Assembly: GCF_017377575.1 (NCBI RefSeq)
Contig: NZ_JAFREM010000011.1
Span: 94,033-158,032 of the forward strand
Length of the DNA stretch: 64,000 nt
Source of the DNA: Candidatus Enterococcus moelleringii
Lineage (GTDB): Bacteria > Bacillota > Bacilli > Lactobacillales > Enterococcaceae
Direction: 5' to 3'
Each line of letters begins with the position of its first letter. Positions within the stretch are counted from its first letter, which is position 1. The notes below the pieces were generated by a model. The model searched no databases and had not been told where the DNA came from. It saw only the letters and a list, made by a program, of their open reading frames with translations. Shown here piece after piece: positions 1-8,865 of the stretch. A program made the translations under genes and the position numbers.

Positions 1-95
1 AAGACGGCTTTTTGCAGGTAAATTAGACACTGTTAGCTCAAAGATGGAAAAGTTGCAAGTACATAGGTCAGGCTTTTAGTCGAACTTCCTTTTAA

Positions 96-126
96 TTGCA
101 TGGGGGCTATGATAGAATATTATAGT
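96..126 (+). promoter_or_regulatory. possible promoter of the gls24-fakA genes
   Basis: A TTGCAT box (96-101) and a TATAGT box (121-126) are separated by 19 bp, longer than ideal; a TAGAAT at 113-118 is an alternative -10. It lies 44 bp before the Gls24 start codon. Nothing else in bases 1-169 can be assigned to a gene. Confidence 0.3.
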
Positions 127-169
127 AGAAAAAATGGGCGAATAGGCTTATTTAAGGAGGCTAACAACA

Positions 170-532
170 ATGGCTGTGAAGATTAATACCCAAACAGGCA
201 TGATCGAAATTTCAAATGATGTCATCGCAACAGTAGTAGGCGGGGCAGTGACCGACGTGTTCGGAATTGTCGGTATGGCAAGCAAAAAACAAATCAAAGA
301 CAATATTACTGAAATTTTACGTAAAGAAAATTATTCTCGCGGGGTCGTCGTACGTCAAGAGGAAAATGGAATTGCGGTTGATGTTTATACAATCGTCAGC
401 TATGGAACAAAAATTTCTGAAGTATCCCGCAACGTACAAGAAAAAGTGAAATACAATCTTGAAACGTTACTAGGTGTCAAAGCCAATTCAGTGAATGTAT
501 TTGTCCAAGGTGTACGCGTACTGCCAGACTAA
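170..532 (+). CDS. Asp23/Gls24 family envelope-stress protein (YloU-like)
   Basis: This 120-residue cytoplasmic protein belongs to the Asp23/Gls24 (DUF322) family, small alkaline-shock or general-stress proteins often held at the membrane. Family features visible are the start (IEISNDVIATVVGGA), a central VDVYTIVSYG strand and the end VNVFVQGVRVLP. The ATG follows a strong AAGGAGG at 154-160. The gene lies 32 bp before fakA, the same pairing as yloU-yloV in Bacillus, so it is probably cotranscribed. It is the short YloU form without the long tail of stress-induced Gls24 paralogues; its exact role is not known. Confidence 0.88.
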   Translation: MAVKINTQTGMIEISNDVIATVVGGAVTDVFGIVGMASKKQIKDNITEILRKENYSRGVVVRQEENGIAVDVYTIVSYGTKISEVSRNVQEKVKYNLETLLGVKANSVNVFVQGVRVLPD

Positions 533-564
533 GTAGGGCAGTGTTCTTAAGGAGGATTATCTAA

Positions 565-2250
565 GTGAAGGTAACAGAAATCAGCGCGAGCCAATTCCAA
601 GAAATGGTGGAGGCTGGCGCTAAACGTCTGCAAACTAATGCAGAATATGTCAATTCGTTAAATGTCTTTCCAGTACCAGATGGCGATACTGGAACCAATA
701 TGAATTTATCTATGACCAGTGGTGCAACGGCGGTCGTCAATTCTCCCTCTGAAAAAGTTGGCGAATTAGCGAACGTACTAGCTAAAGGTTTATTAATGGG
801 CGCTCGCGGCAATTCAGGAGTTATTTTGTCGCAATTATTCCGTGGTTTTTCTAAAGAAATTCCTGATGTCGCAACGTTAAATGCCCAAGACTTGGCAAAA
901 GCTCTGGTTCACGGGGTTGAAACAGCCTATAAAGCGGTAATGAAGCCTGTTGAAGGAACCATTTTAACGGTGGCTCGTGAAGCAGCGAAAGCTGGCGATC
1001 GCAAAGCTAAACAAACCGATGATGTCATCGAAGTATTAGAAGCTGTCGTTAAAAGCGGCAAACGGGCATTGGATAAAACACCAGATTTGCTGCCAGTGTT
1101 AAAAGAAGTCGGCGTAGTAGACAGCGGCGGACAAGGCTTGCTGTTTATCTATGAAGGATTCTTAAGTGCGTTGAACGGCGAATATTTCGCTGATGAAGCC
1201 TTTGAACCGGGACCAGCTGAAATGGACGAAATGGTGAATGCTGAGCATCACCGCAGTGTTCAAGGTCATATGGCTACTGAAGATATCAAATTTGGTTACT
1301 GTACGGAGATCATGGTTCAATTAGGCCAAGGTCCAACCGTAGACAGTCAATTTGACTACGATACTTTCCGTAATTACTTAGACGGACTGGGAGATTCTTT
1401 ATTAGTGGTGAACGATGAAGAAATCGTTAAAGTCCACGTGCATACCGAACATCCTGGTGAAGTCATGAATTACGGTCAAAAATTTGGTTCGTTAGTGAAG
1501 ATCAAAGTCGACAACATGCGCTTGCAGCATGAATCAATTTTGGAACACGATGAACAAGTTGCTGAATTTGAAGGAACTGCCAATGCTGAACGCAAGCCTT
1601 ATGCTGTGATTGCTATTGCAGCCGGTGAAGGCGTAAAAGAACTCTTTAAGAGCTTAGGCGTTTCTTACGTGATCAGCGGCGGCCAAACCATGAACCCAAG
1701 CACACAAGACATCTTGAAAGCAGTCAAAGAAGTCAATGCTGATCAAGTCATTGTGCTGCCTAACAATAAGAACATCTTCATGGCAGCCGATCAAGCTGCT
1801 GAAGTAGCCGATGTTCCAGTAGTTGTCGTACCAAGCAAAACGATTTCTCAAGGAATGACCGCAATGTTGGCCTTCAATGAGGAACAAAGCTTGGAAGACA
1901 ACAAAAAAGCCATGTCTGAAATGTTGGAATCAGTGGTCAGCGGACAAATTACCAATGCGATCCGCGATACTTCCATCGACGGCGTGGAAATCCACGAAGG
2001 CGATTATCTAGGAATGATCGACGGCAAGATTGTCTTGTCTGAACCTGACTTGTACCAAACGACCTTGGACACCTTAAAACAAATGATCACTGCTGATATT
2101 GAGATCATTACCATCATTTATGGTGAAGAAGGTACCAAAGCACAAGCCCAACAATTAGCAGAAGCGATTGAATCCATGGATGCTGATTTAGAAGTTGAAA
2201 TCCACGAAGGAAATCAACCTGTATATCCTTACTTGCTTTCAGCTGAATAA
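565..2250 (+). CDS. fakA: fatty acid kinase catalytic subunit FakA (DAK2/DegV-like, YloV)
   Basis: FakA phosphorylates fatty acids held by FakB (DegV-family) proteins, giving acyl-phosphate for PlsY or PlsX. The 561 residues have the family layout: an N-terminal DhaL/DAK2 nucleotide domain (about 1-200) with PVPDGDTGTNM (residues 36-46) as the Mg-ATP loop and a GARGNSGVILSQ segment, a middle domain, and a C-terminal DegV-like domain. Translation starts at GTG with GGAGG at 551-555; no ATG is better placed. A strong terminator follows directly. The nearby plsX and second acyl carrier protein gene fit a role in using exogenous fatty acids. No fakB gene is in the window. Confidence 0.9.
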   Translation: MKVTEISASQFQEMVEAGAKRLQTNAEYVNSLNVFPVPDGDTGTNMNLSMTSGATAVVNSPSEKVGELANVLAKGLLMGARGNSGVILSQLFRGFSKEIPDVATLNAQDLAKALVHGVETAYKAVMKPVEGTILTVAREAAKAGDRKAKQTDDVIEVLEAVVKSGKRALDKTPDLLPVLKEVGVVDSGGQGLLFIYEGFLSALNGEYFADEAFEPGPAEMDEMVNAEHHRSVQGHMATEDIKFGYCTEIMVQLGQGPTVDSQFDYDTFRNYLDGLGDSLLVVNDEEIVKVHVHTEHPGEVMNYGQKFGSLVKIKVDNMRLQHESILEHDEQVAEFEGTANAERKPYAVIAIAAGEGVKELFKSLGVSYVISGGQTMNPSTQDILKAVKEVNADQVIVLPNNKNIFMAADQAAEVADVPVVVVPSKTISQGMTAMLAFNEEQSLEDNKKAMSEMLESVVSGQITNAIRDTSIDGVEIHEGDYLGMIDGKIVLSEPDLYQTTLDTLKQMITADIEIITIIYGEEGTKAQAQQLAEAIESMDADLEVEIHEGNQPVYPYLLSAE

Positions 2251-2254
2251 ACCA

Positions 2255-2284
2255 AAAAGGCCGGGATTTCCCGGCCTTTTTTTA
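2255..2284 (+). terminator. intrinsic terminator after fakA
   Basis: A GC-rich hairpin (AAAGGCCGGGA / TCCCGGCCTTT) with a very short loop runs into a T tract. It separates fakA from recG. Confidence 0.9.
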
Positions 2285-2313
2285 TCTTAAGCTATTACGA
2301 GAGGAGGAATTGT

Positions 2314-4347
2314 ATGACCTTGCAAGATAGTGTCAGTGTTTTACCGGGAGTAGGTCCTAAGCGTGCGCAAAATCTTGCGGAGTTAGGCATCCTCACGATT
2401 GAAAACCTGCTCAGCTACTATCCTTTCCGTTACGAAGATATCCAGGAAAAGAATCTGCTGGAAATTAACGATCAAGAAAAAGTTACTCTCAAAGGTGTAG
2501 TAGTTTCAGCACCGGTGCTGAATCGATTTGGCCACAAAAAGAGCCGGCTGCAATTTCGCATGATGCAGGATCACGCTGTATTCACGGTCTCCTTCTTCAA
2601 TCAGCCTTACCTGAAAGATAAAGCTGAGGTTGGTGAAGAAATTGCTGTATACGGCAAATGGGATGCTAAACGCAAATCGCTAACCGGGATGAAAATTCTC
2701 GGCGGCAAGCAGACAGAAGATTTTGCGCCAATTTATCACGTGTCAAAATCGGTTCGGCAAAGTACCTTAGTTGAGCTGATCAAAGTCGCTTTTGAAAAAT
2801 ACGGCAACGAAATTCCGGAAAACTTGCCAGCCTACTTGCTGGAAAAATACCGATTGATTCCACGAAGACTCGCTATGTTTGCTATGCACTTTCCTAGGAA
2901 CCCTGAAGAAAGTCGCCAAGCCAAACGGCGGGTAGTCTTTGAAGAGTTCTTCTTATTCCAAATGCGGATGCAGGGCTTGAAAAACAGCGAACGCAGCGAA
3001 AAGAACGGGATTACCGTCAAGTACGACGTGCAACGCTTGAAGAAGTTCACCCAAAGCTTGCCTTTCGAATTAACCGATGCGCAAAAAAAAGTAACCAATG
3101 AAATCTGTTATGATCTTCGCAGCAGAAAGCACATGCAGCGTTTGCTGCAGGGAGACGTTGGTAGTGGGAAAACAGTAGTAGCAGCAATTGCTTTGTATGC
3201 TGCTATGACCGCTGGCTTCCAGGGAGCTTTGATGGTGCCAACCGAAATTTTGGCCCAGCAGCATTTGGAAAGCTTAACGCAGCTCTTTGATCCTTTAGAA
3301 GTCAGCATTGCTTTGTTAACTGGCTCCACCAAGGCTAGAGAGCGTAAAGTCATTTTAGAAGCGCTGGCTAATGGCGAAATCGATGTGATTGTGGGAACCC
3401 ATGCCTTGATTCAGGACAATGTTCAATTCTCCAATCTAGGCTTAGTGATTACCGATGAGCAGCATCGCTTTGGGGTAAATCAGCGGCGAGTGCTGCGAGA
3501 AAAGGGATTACATCCAGACGTGCTCTTTATGACCGCTACCCCAATTCCGCGAACCTTGGCGATTACAGCTTACGGAGAGATGGACGTTTCCGTAATTGAT
3601 CAAATGCCAGCTGGCCGGATTCCAGTAAAAACCAGCTGGATAAAACCAAAGCAGCTGGATCATACTCTGGATTGGGCCCGTCAGGAACTTAAACGCGGGC
3701 ATCAAATCTACGTGATTTGTCCCTTGATTGAAGAATCTGAGGCCTTGGATGTGCAAAATGCGACGGAAATCTACGAGCAGTTAAAAGCCTTTTATGCACC
3801 AGATTACCAAGTCAGCTTACTCCACGGTAAAATGAAAAACGCCGAAAAAGAAGCCATCATGGAAGAGTTTAAGGATAATCAGAGTCAAATCTTAGTTTCT
3901 ACTACGGTAATTGAAGTTGGCGTGAACGTACCCAACGCCACTGTCATGTTTATTATCGATGCAGAGCGTTTTGGCTTGGCTCAGCTGCACCAATTACGCG
4001 GTCGAGTAGGTCGAGGCTCAGAAGCTTCCTATTGTATCTTAGTAGCCAGCCCGAAAAACGAAATGGGTAAAGAGCGGATGAAGATCATGACGGAAACCAA
4101 TAATGGCTTTGTGTTAAGTGAGAAGGACTTGGAATTACGTGGTCCCGGCGAAGTATTCGGCTTCCGCCAATCAGGCTTGCCGCAGTTTATTATTGCTGAT
4201 TTAGTTAATGATGCCAATGTATTAGAGGTGGCTCGTGAAGAAGCTGCTGCGATTTGGCAAGTGGAAAACTGGCAAAAACAGCCGGAATACGCCCCATTGG
4301 ATCAAGTAATTCAACCTACGCAAAGCGGCGAAACATATTTCGATTAG
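2314..4347 (+). CDS. recG: ATP-dependent DNA helicase RecG
   Basis: RecG is a monomeric helicase that remodels stalled replication forks and Holliday junctions. The 677 residues show an N-terminal wedge/OB-fold region (about 60-160), Walker A GDVGSGKT (280-287), a DEQH Walker B (from residue 381), the motif ATPIPRTLA, and helicase motifs V/VI with QLRGRVGRG, followed by the RecG tail. Length matches the family. The ATG at 2314 is preceded by GAGGAGG. It sits between fakA and plsX with only a 40-bp gap to plsX, so the two may be cotranscribed. Complete, with no oddities. Confidence 0.96.
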   Translation: MTLQDSVSVLPGVGPKRAQNLAELGILTIENLLSYYPFRYEDIQEKNLLEINDQEKVTLKGVVVSAPVLNRFGHKKSRLQFRMMQDHAVFTVSFFNQPYLKDKAEVGEEIAVYGKWDAKRKSLTGMKILGGKQTEDFAPIYHVSKSVRQSTLVELIKVAFEKYGNEIPENLPAYLLEKYRLIPRRLAMFAMHFPRNPEESRQAKRRVVFEEFFLFQMRMQGLKNSERSEKNGITVKYDVQRLKKFTQSLPFELTDAQKKVTNEICYDLRSRKHMQRLLQGDVGSGKTVVAAIALYAAMTAGFQGALMVPTEILAQQHLESLTQLFDPLEVSIALLTGSTKARERKVILEALANGEIDVIVGTHALIQDNVQFSNLGLVITDEQHRFGVNQRRVLREKGLHPDVLFMTATPIPRTLAITAYGEMDVSVIDQMPAGRIPVKTSWIKPKQLDHTLDWARQELKRGHQIYVICPLIEESEALDVQNATEIYEQLKAFYAPDYQVSLLHGKMKNAEKEAIMEEFKDNQSQILVSTTVIEVGVNVPNATVMFIIDAERFGLAQLHQLRGRVGRGSEASYCILVASPKNEMGKERMKIMTETNNGFVLSEKDLELRGPGEVFGFRQSGLPQFIIADLVNDANVLEVAREEAAAIWQVENWQKQPEYAPLDQVIQPTQSGETYFD

Positions 4348-4387
4348 TGTGCTATACTAAAATAAAAATTAAAGGAGTGACCCTCAA

Positions 4388-5383
4388 ATGAGAATCGCAG
4401 TAGATGCGATGGGCGGCGACTTTGCCCCACAAGCAATTGTGGAAGGCGTTATGCTGGCAAAGAAAAACCATCCAGACATTGAGTTCCAATTATATGGTAA
4501 AGAAGAGGCTATCCGTCAATATGTAACCGACGAAACCAATATCACAATTATCCATACCGATGAAAAAATCAATAGCGACGATGAACCGGTTAAGGCGATT
4601 CGCCGCAAAAAGACCGCTTCTATGGTATTGGCTGCTCAAGCAGTTAAAGAAGGGCGAGCAGATGCGATCTTTTCAGCTGGAAACACAGGGGCGTTATTAG
4701 CAGCCGGATTATTTATTGTTGGCCGAATTAAAAAAATTGAACGTCCTGGTTTGATGTCAACGATGCCTGTTTTAAGCGGGGATCAAGGATTTGATATGCT
4801 TGACTTAGGAGCGAATGCCGAAAATAAACCGGAGCACTTGCATCAATATGCGATTTTAGGCTCTTTTTACGCGAAGCATGTTCGCGGCATTCAGAATCCT
4901 CGCGTGGGACTTTTAAACAACGGAACCGAAGAAACCAAAGGCAGCGAGTTAACTAAGCAGGCTTATCAATTGCTGCAGGCTGAAAAAAGCATCAATTTTA
5001 TCGGCAACGTAGAAGCACGGGAATTGTTAAACGGAGCAGCTGATGTAGTTGTGACGGACGGCTTTACCGGTAATGCGGTGTTGAAAACCATTGAAGGAAC
5101 AGCGATGGGGTTGATGCAGTTAATTAAAGGCAGTATTAAGGATGCAGGCGCTAAAGGGAAATTTGGTGCGCTGCTTTTGAAGGACACATTGTACGGTTTG
5201 AAGGACAAATTAGACTACTCCTCTCATGGCGGAGCGGTATTGTTTGGTCTAAAAGCTCCAGTGATTAAAACCCACGGATCAACCGGTCCTGAAGCGGTTT
5301 CTCACACGATTTCACAAATCCATACGATGCTGGAAACCGATGTTGTTGGCCAATTGGTCCAGTTCTTTGAGCAGGAGCAGTAG
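4388..5383 (+). CDS. plsX: phosphate acyltransferase PlsX
   Basis: PlsX converts acyl-ACP and phosphate to acyl-phosphate, the donor PlsY uses to start phosphatidic acid synthesis; it works as a peripheral membrane enzyme. The 331 residues begin with the family signature [11 protein letters not shown] and contain [35 protein letters not shown] and [14 protein letters not shown]. The ATG is preceded by AAAGGAG. The gene precedes an auxiliary acyl carrier protein gene (116-bp gap), the plsX-acpB pair reported for E. faecalis. Complete. Confidence 0.95.
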   Translation: MRIAVDAMGGDFAPQAIVEGVMLAKKNHPDIEFQLYGKEEAIRQYVTDETNITIIHTDEKINSDDEPVKAIRRKKTASMVLAAQAVKEGRADAIFSAGNTGALLAAGLFIVGRIKKIERPGLMSTMPVLSGDQGFDMLDLGANAENKPEHLHQYAILGSFYAKHVRGIQNPRVGLLNNGTEETKGSELTKQAYQLLQAEKSINFIGNVEARELLNGAADVVVTDGFTGNAVLKTIEGTAMGLMQLIKGSIKDAGAKGKFGALLLKDTLYGLKDKLDYSSHGGAVLFGLKAPVIKTHGSTGPEAVSHTISQIHTMLETDVVGQLVQFFEQEQ

Positions 5384-5505
5384 GCAGTCTGAGGGTGGAA
5401 TTTACCGAAAAAGCTAGACAAACCCTTGAAACACCAGTAAAATGTACAATGACCTTCTGGTATTTGAATGGAAAAATGAAGTTAATTGTGTGGAGGTGAA
5501 TGTTG

Positions 5506-5748
5506 TTGACGCGTGAGGAAGTATTCGGAAAAGTGGCTGAGATAATCTCAAACCATTTTGAATTAGACAAAGAAAAGGTAACACCTGAGCTAAGTATCAA
5601 GGATGATCTAAATGCAGATTCAATCAGTATCATGGAATTTATTCTAGAATTAGAAGATGAATTCGGAACAGAGATTTCTGATGATGAAGCAGAAAGAATC
5701 GAAACCGTTGGTGCTGCAGTTGATTACATTTTGGAACATCAAGGCTAG
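5506..5748 (+). CDS. acpB: auxiliary acyl carrier protein (AcpB-like)
   Basis: This small acidic protein of about 80 residues carries acyl chains on a 4'-phosphopantetheine attached to the Ser of its ADSI motif. Most acyl carrier proteins have DSL there; this one has DSI. In E. faecalis the protein encoded after plsX (AcpB) is known as an atypical auxiliary carrier needed for repression by exogenous fatty acids, and the position here matches. An in-frame ATG at 5500 lies only 3 nt after GGAGG (5492-5496), so I prefer TTG at 5506 (9-nt spacing); TTG at 5503 and the ATG remain possible. The fatty-acid synthesis carrier is presumably encoded elsewhere. Confidence 0.82.
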   Translation: MTREEVFGKVAEIISNHFELDKEKVTPELSIKDDLNADSISIMEFILELEDEFGTEISDDEAERIETVGAAVDYILEHQG

Positions 5749-5752
5749 GAAC

Positions 5753-5788
5753 AAAAACGCAGAATCGCAGGATTTTGCGTTTTTTTCG
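5753..5788 (+). terminator. intrinsic terminator after the acyl carrier protein gene
   Basis: An imperfect hairpin (AAAACGCAGAATC / GATTTTGCGTTTT) runs into a T tract. Confidence 0.85.
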
Positions 5789-5818
5789 TAGTCTTTTCTA
5801 ATAAACGGAGGCGATAAA

Positions 5819-6787
5819 ATGAAGGCGATCGATCTGCATTGTGATACGATCTTTAAGATTTATCAAACACCTGCTGCCCAGCTGCGGGAAAATGAGTTCC
5901 AAATTGATTTGCGGCGGATGAAGGAAAGCGGTACGGTGTTGCAAAATTTTGCTATGTTCGTTCAGCTTGATGAAGTAGATGATCCTTACCGAGTTTGTCG
6001 GGAAATGATTGCCTGCTATCAAGCAGAACTAGAAAAAAATACTGATTTGATTCGGCCGATAACAACGATGGCTGAATACGAAGCCAATCAGCAAGCTGGA
6101 CTTTTGAGTAGTTTATTGACGATGGAAGAGGGCGCTCCTTTAGCAGGCCGTTTAGATCGTTTGCAGGAATTCTATGATTTAGGTGTGCGAATGCTGACCT
6201 TAACTTGGAATTTCGAAAATGAAATCGGCTATCCCAATGCTGTTTATTGGAATGATGAACAACAATCATTGGCTTCCCAGCAGCAGGGATTAACTGAAAA
6301 AGGGATTTCAATCGTTCGACGGATGGAAGAGCTGGGAATGATGATTGATGTTTCTCATGGTTCGGATCAATTAGTTCGGGATGTACTGACTTATACGAAG
6401 CGTCCATTTGTGGCGAGTCATTCCAATGCACGGGCTATTTGCAATCACTCTCGTAATTTAACAGATGAGCTGATTCGCGGGATCGCTGACCGAGGCGGTG
6501 TGATCGGAATGAATTATTACGAAGCCTTTATTCGTCCTGAAGGCAGCCAGCAGTCATTGGTAGAGGGTTTAATAGATCATATCAAGCATTTTGTCCAAGT
6601 TGGTGGTGTTGACTGTATCGGCTTAGGCTCAGATTTTGATGGCATCGAAGAAAATCCTGAGCTGGCAGATATTCGGGCGATTGAAAAAATCGAACTTGGT
6701 TTGCAAGCTGCTGGTTTTACGACTAGCGAGATCGAAAAAATCTTTTATCAAAATGTCGAGCGTTTGTATCGCGAATTTTTAACCTAA
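5819..6787 (+). CDS. membrane-dipeptidase-type peptidase (M19 family)
   Basis: A 322-residue zinc peptidase of the renal-dipeptidase (M19) family, which cleaves dipeptides, often with D-amino acids; bacterial members are usually cytoplasmic. Metal-site motifs are present: DLHCDT (residues 5-10, giving the H-x-D ligands), the central metal-bridging Glu region TMEEGAPL, DVSHGSD, VASHSNARA and GSDFDGIE. No signal peptide is seen. The ATG follows CGGAGG. It forms its own unit between two terminators. The true substrate is unknown. Confidence 0.88.
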   Translation: MKAIDLHCDTIFKIYQTPAAQLRENEFQIDLRRMKESGTVLQNFAMFVQLDEVDDPYRVCREMIACYQAELEKNTDLIRPITTMAEYEANQQAGLLSSLLTMEEGAPLAGRLDRLQEFYDLGVRMLTLTWNFENEIGYPNAVYWNDEQQSLASQQQGLTEKGISIVRRMEELGMMIDVSHGSDQLVRDVLTYTKRPFVASHSNARAICNHSRNLTDELIRGIADRGGVIGMNYYEAFIRPEGSQQSLVEGLIDHIKHFVQVGGVDCIGLGSDFDGIEENPELADIRAIEKIELGLQAAGFTTSEIEKIFYQNVERLYREFLT

Positions 6788-6824
6788 AAAAGAACCGTTC
6801 GCAGGTTTCGCGAGCGGTTCTTTC
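6787..6824. terminator. bidirectional terminator between the dipeptidase and LPXTG genes
   Basis: A stem AAAGAACCGTTCGC / GCGAGCGGTTCTTT with A-rich and T-rich flanks can stop transcription from both convergent genes. Confidence 0.88.
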
Positions 6825-6863
6825 AACTTGATTCAGCGATTAATCCTGTTTTTCAACCGCTGA

Positions 6864-7931
6864 TTAATGACGAGAGCGGCTCTTGCGCAACCATACATAG
6901 GCAACGATACCGACAATAATTAGTCCGATAACTACCATCCAAATGGTTCGTTGTTCCCCAGTTTTTGGCAAAAGCTTTTGCACGATAGTTTGACTTTCGG
7001 ATGAAGATGGCGTCGTAGCAGCTGCTTGCTTGGTTGAAGAAGTTGTGGTTGATTCAGCAGTGCTGCTTTCTTGGGTTTGTTGGGTAGAGTCTTCAGTTGC
7101 TGGAATGCCTTTTTCCGCATAGTTGGAAATCAAGGCAATCATTCCTGGCCATAAGTAGCCTCTTTGTTCAATGATTTTTTGTTGTACTGGAGCAATATGC
7201 TTCAAAATCGCAATCAATTCGTCGTTAGTTAGACTGCGAACTCCCCAGAAGCTGCTGTTAGCTGGATACATTGCTTTTAAGTAAGCCTGCAATTGATCCA
7301 CCACTGGAATCAAATCTAAGCTGCTTTGGTAGTTTCTAGGATTAAATGATAATGCTTGTGTTGCAGCTTCATAGGAAAGAGTATTGTCCTTATATAAAGC
7401 CTGTAATAAGCGCGCAAAGCTACTAGCATCCATGCCGACTGTGTCGTAGTTGTAACGTTCAAATAAGGTTTGAGCGTTTAATAGTTGCTGATCGGTATAG
7501 CTGTCCACTTCTTCTTTGGATATTAAGTTTCCACCAATTTCGTATAGCGCTTCTCGCCATTGCTGGGCAGTTAGATTCGTGTCCTGTTTTTCCTCCGAAG
7601 CTTTGATCCCTAAGTCTTTTTCAATATCTTCGACAACTTTATTTTGCACATCTTCGGCTTCTTTGTCAGATACTGTTCCTTGGGGGCTGCTTGAGTCAGT
7701 GGTGACAACTGGTTCAACTGCTGCTGCGGAATCGCTGGTTGCTGTATTTGATGGATCATTAGTTGGCTCAGTGGATGCAACGGTGTTAACCTCATCGCTG
7801 TTTTGAGTTGATGTTAAGGTTTCCTCCTGAGCAGTTAGAGCTGCCTCATTTCCATTTGTTTCGTTTGATTCGGCATGGGCTGCCAGTGGGAAAGCCAACA
7901 CACAGACGCCTAGTAAAAGCCACTTTTTCAA
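6864..7931 (-). CDS. LPXTG-anchored cell-wall protein of unknown function
   Basis: A sortase-anchored surface protein of 355 residues. A signal peptide (MKKWLLLGVCVLAFPLAAHA) is followed by a Ser/Thr/Glu-rich low-complexity stretch (to about residue 105), a helical domain I do not recognise (about 115-275), another Ser/Thr-rich spacer, and LPKTG (321-325) with a hydrophobic helix and basic tail. The longer frame opens with GTG at 7940, but that codon touches AAGGA directly; TTG at 7931 is 8-9 nt from AAGGAG and starts right at the signal peptide, so I prefer it. It has its own promoter. Possible roles are adhesion or wall interaction; the sequence does not decide. Confidence 0.85.
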   Translation of the reverse strand: MKKWLLLGVCVLAFPLAAHAESNETNGNEAALTAQEETLTSTQNSDEVNTVASTEPTNDPSNTATSDSAAAVEPVVTTDSSSPQGTVSDKEAEDVQNKVVEDIEKDLGIKASEEKQDTNLTAQQWREALYEIGGNLISKEEVDSYTDQQLLNAQTLFERYNYDTVGMDASSFARLLQALYKDNTLSYEAATQALSFNPRNYQSSLDLIPVVDQLQAYLKAMYPANSSFWGVRSLTNDELIAILKHIAPVQQKIIEQRGYLWPGMIALISNYAEKGIPATEDSTQQTQESSTAESTTTSSTKQAAATTPSSSESQTIVQKLLPKTGEQRTIWMVVIGLIIVGIVAYVWLRKSRSRH

Positions 7932-7962
7932 AGTAATCACTCCTTAATCTTTTTGTAACAAT

Positions 7963-7990
7963 ATTGTAACATAAGAAATTTTATTGTAAA
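7963..7990 (-). promoter_or_regulatory. promoter of the LPXTG protein gene
   Basis: On the minus strand, TTTACA (7990-7985) and TACAAT (7968-7963) are separated by 16 bp, about 30 nt before the preferred TTG start. Confidence 0.55.
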
Positions 7991-8088
7991 TAGAAAAATT
8001 GCAGTTTTTTGAAAAAATTTCGGACTTTTTTTATCTGAGAACCTTCAATCGCTGTTTTTCAAGTTTTTCTTACTATTATCGCTTCTCG

Positions 8089-8117
8089 TTTAAAAATTCG
8101 TAAAAAAACAGTATAAT
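8089..8117 (+). promoter_or_regulatory. probable promoter of rnc
   Basis: TATAAT at 8112-8117 with a weak TTTAAA -35 box at 8089-8094 (17-bp spacing), 38 bp before the rnc start codon. Confidence 0.45.
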
Positions 8118-8155
8118 AGAGCGTGATGTAAAACTTTAAAAAAGGAATGTAGCCA

Positions 8156-8848
8156 ATGGATACGCAATTGATCAACGAGTTAAAAGAACGCTATGGCATT
8201 GTCTTTCATGATGTCACGTTATTGGAACAGGCTTTTACCCATTCGTCCTATGTCAATGAGCACCGCAACATGCAGCTTTCTGATAATGAACGTTTAGAGT
8301 TTTTAGGAGATGCCGTATTAGAGCTTCAAGTTTCTCATTATTTATATCGTCAATATCCAGATGTACCAGAGGGCAAACTAACGAAATTGCGTTCGGCAAT
8401 TGTTCGCGAGGACAGCTTATCTAAATTTGCGAAGGAATGCCATTTTGATCAATATGTATTGCTGGGCAAAGGAGAGGAAAACTCCGGCGGTCGCAATCGC
8501 GCATCTTTACTATGTGATCTCTTTGAGTCCTTTTTAGGTGCTCTGTATTTGGATCAAGGCTATGAAGCCGCACTTCACTTCATTCAAACGGTAATTTTTC
8601 CTAAGATCGAAGCCGGAGAATTTACCCGGGAAATGGATCATAAGACCCGCCTGCAGGAAGTTCTGCAAAAAAGCGGTGATGTAACGATTGACTACCGGTT
8701 AGTTAGTGAAGAAGGACCAGCCCATGAACGAACATTTACGATTGAGGTCTATGTAGATGATCGCCTGATTGGTTCAGGAAAAGGAAAGTCAAAGAAATTA
8801 GCGGAACAAGATGCCGCAGCTAAGGCATTGGCATCACTTAGAGTATAA
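8156..8848 (+). CDS. rnc: ribonuclease III
   Basis: Ribonuclease III cuts double-stranded RNA, including rRNA precursors and antisense duplexes. The 230 residues contain the signature NERLEFLGDAVLEL (44-57) with the catalytic acidic residues, a second acidic cluster in the CDLFESFLGALYLD segment, and a C-terminal double-stranded-RNA-binding domain ending SKKLAEQDAAAKALASL. Length is normal. It starts at ATG 8156 after AAAGGAATG and lies 17 bp before smc, the usual rnc-smc-ftsY order in Firmicutes. Confidence 0.96.
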   Translation: MDTQLINELKERYGIVFHDVTLLEQAFTHSSYVNEHRNMQLSDNERLEFLGDAVLELQVSHYLYRQYPDVPEGKLTKLRSAIVREDSLSKFAKECHFDQYVLLGKGEENSGGRNRASLLCDLFESFLGALYLDQGYEAALHFIQTVIFPKIEAGEFTREMDHKTRLQEVLQKSGDVTIDYRLVSEEGPAHERTFTIEVYVDDRLIGSGKGKSKKLAEQDAAAKALASLRV

Positions 8849-8865
8849 ATGGAGGTACACCTTTC

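Noticed and set aside
5265..5633. Minus-strand frame over plsX and the acyl carrier protein gene
   Set aside because: Antisense to two well-supported genes, no start signal, unlike any protein I know.
7516..7806. Plus-strand frame opposite the LPXTG protein gene
   Set aside because: Antisense shadow of the Ser/Thr-rich segment without a ribosome-binding site.
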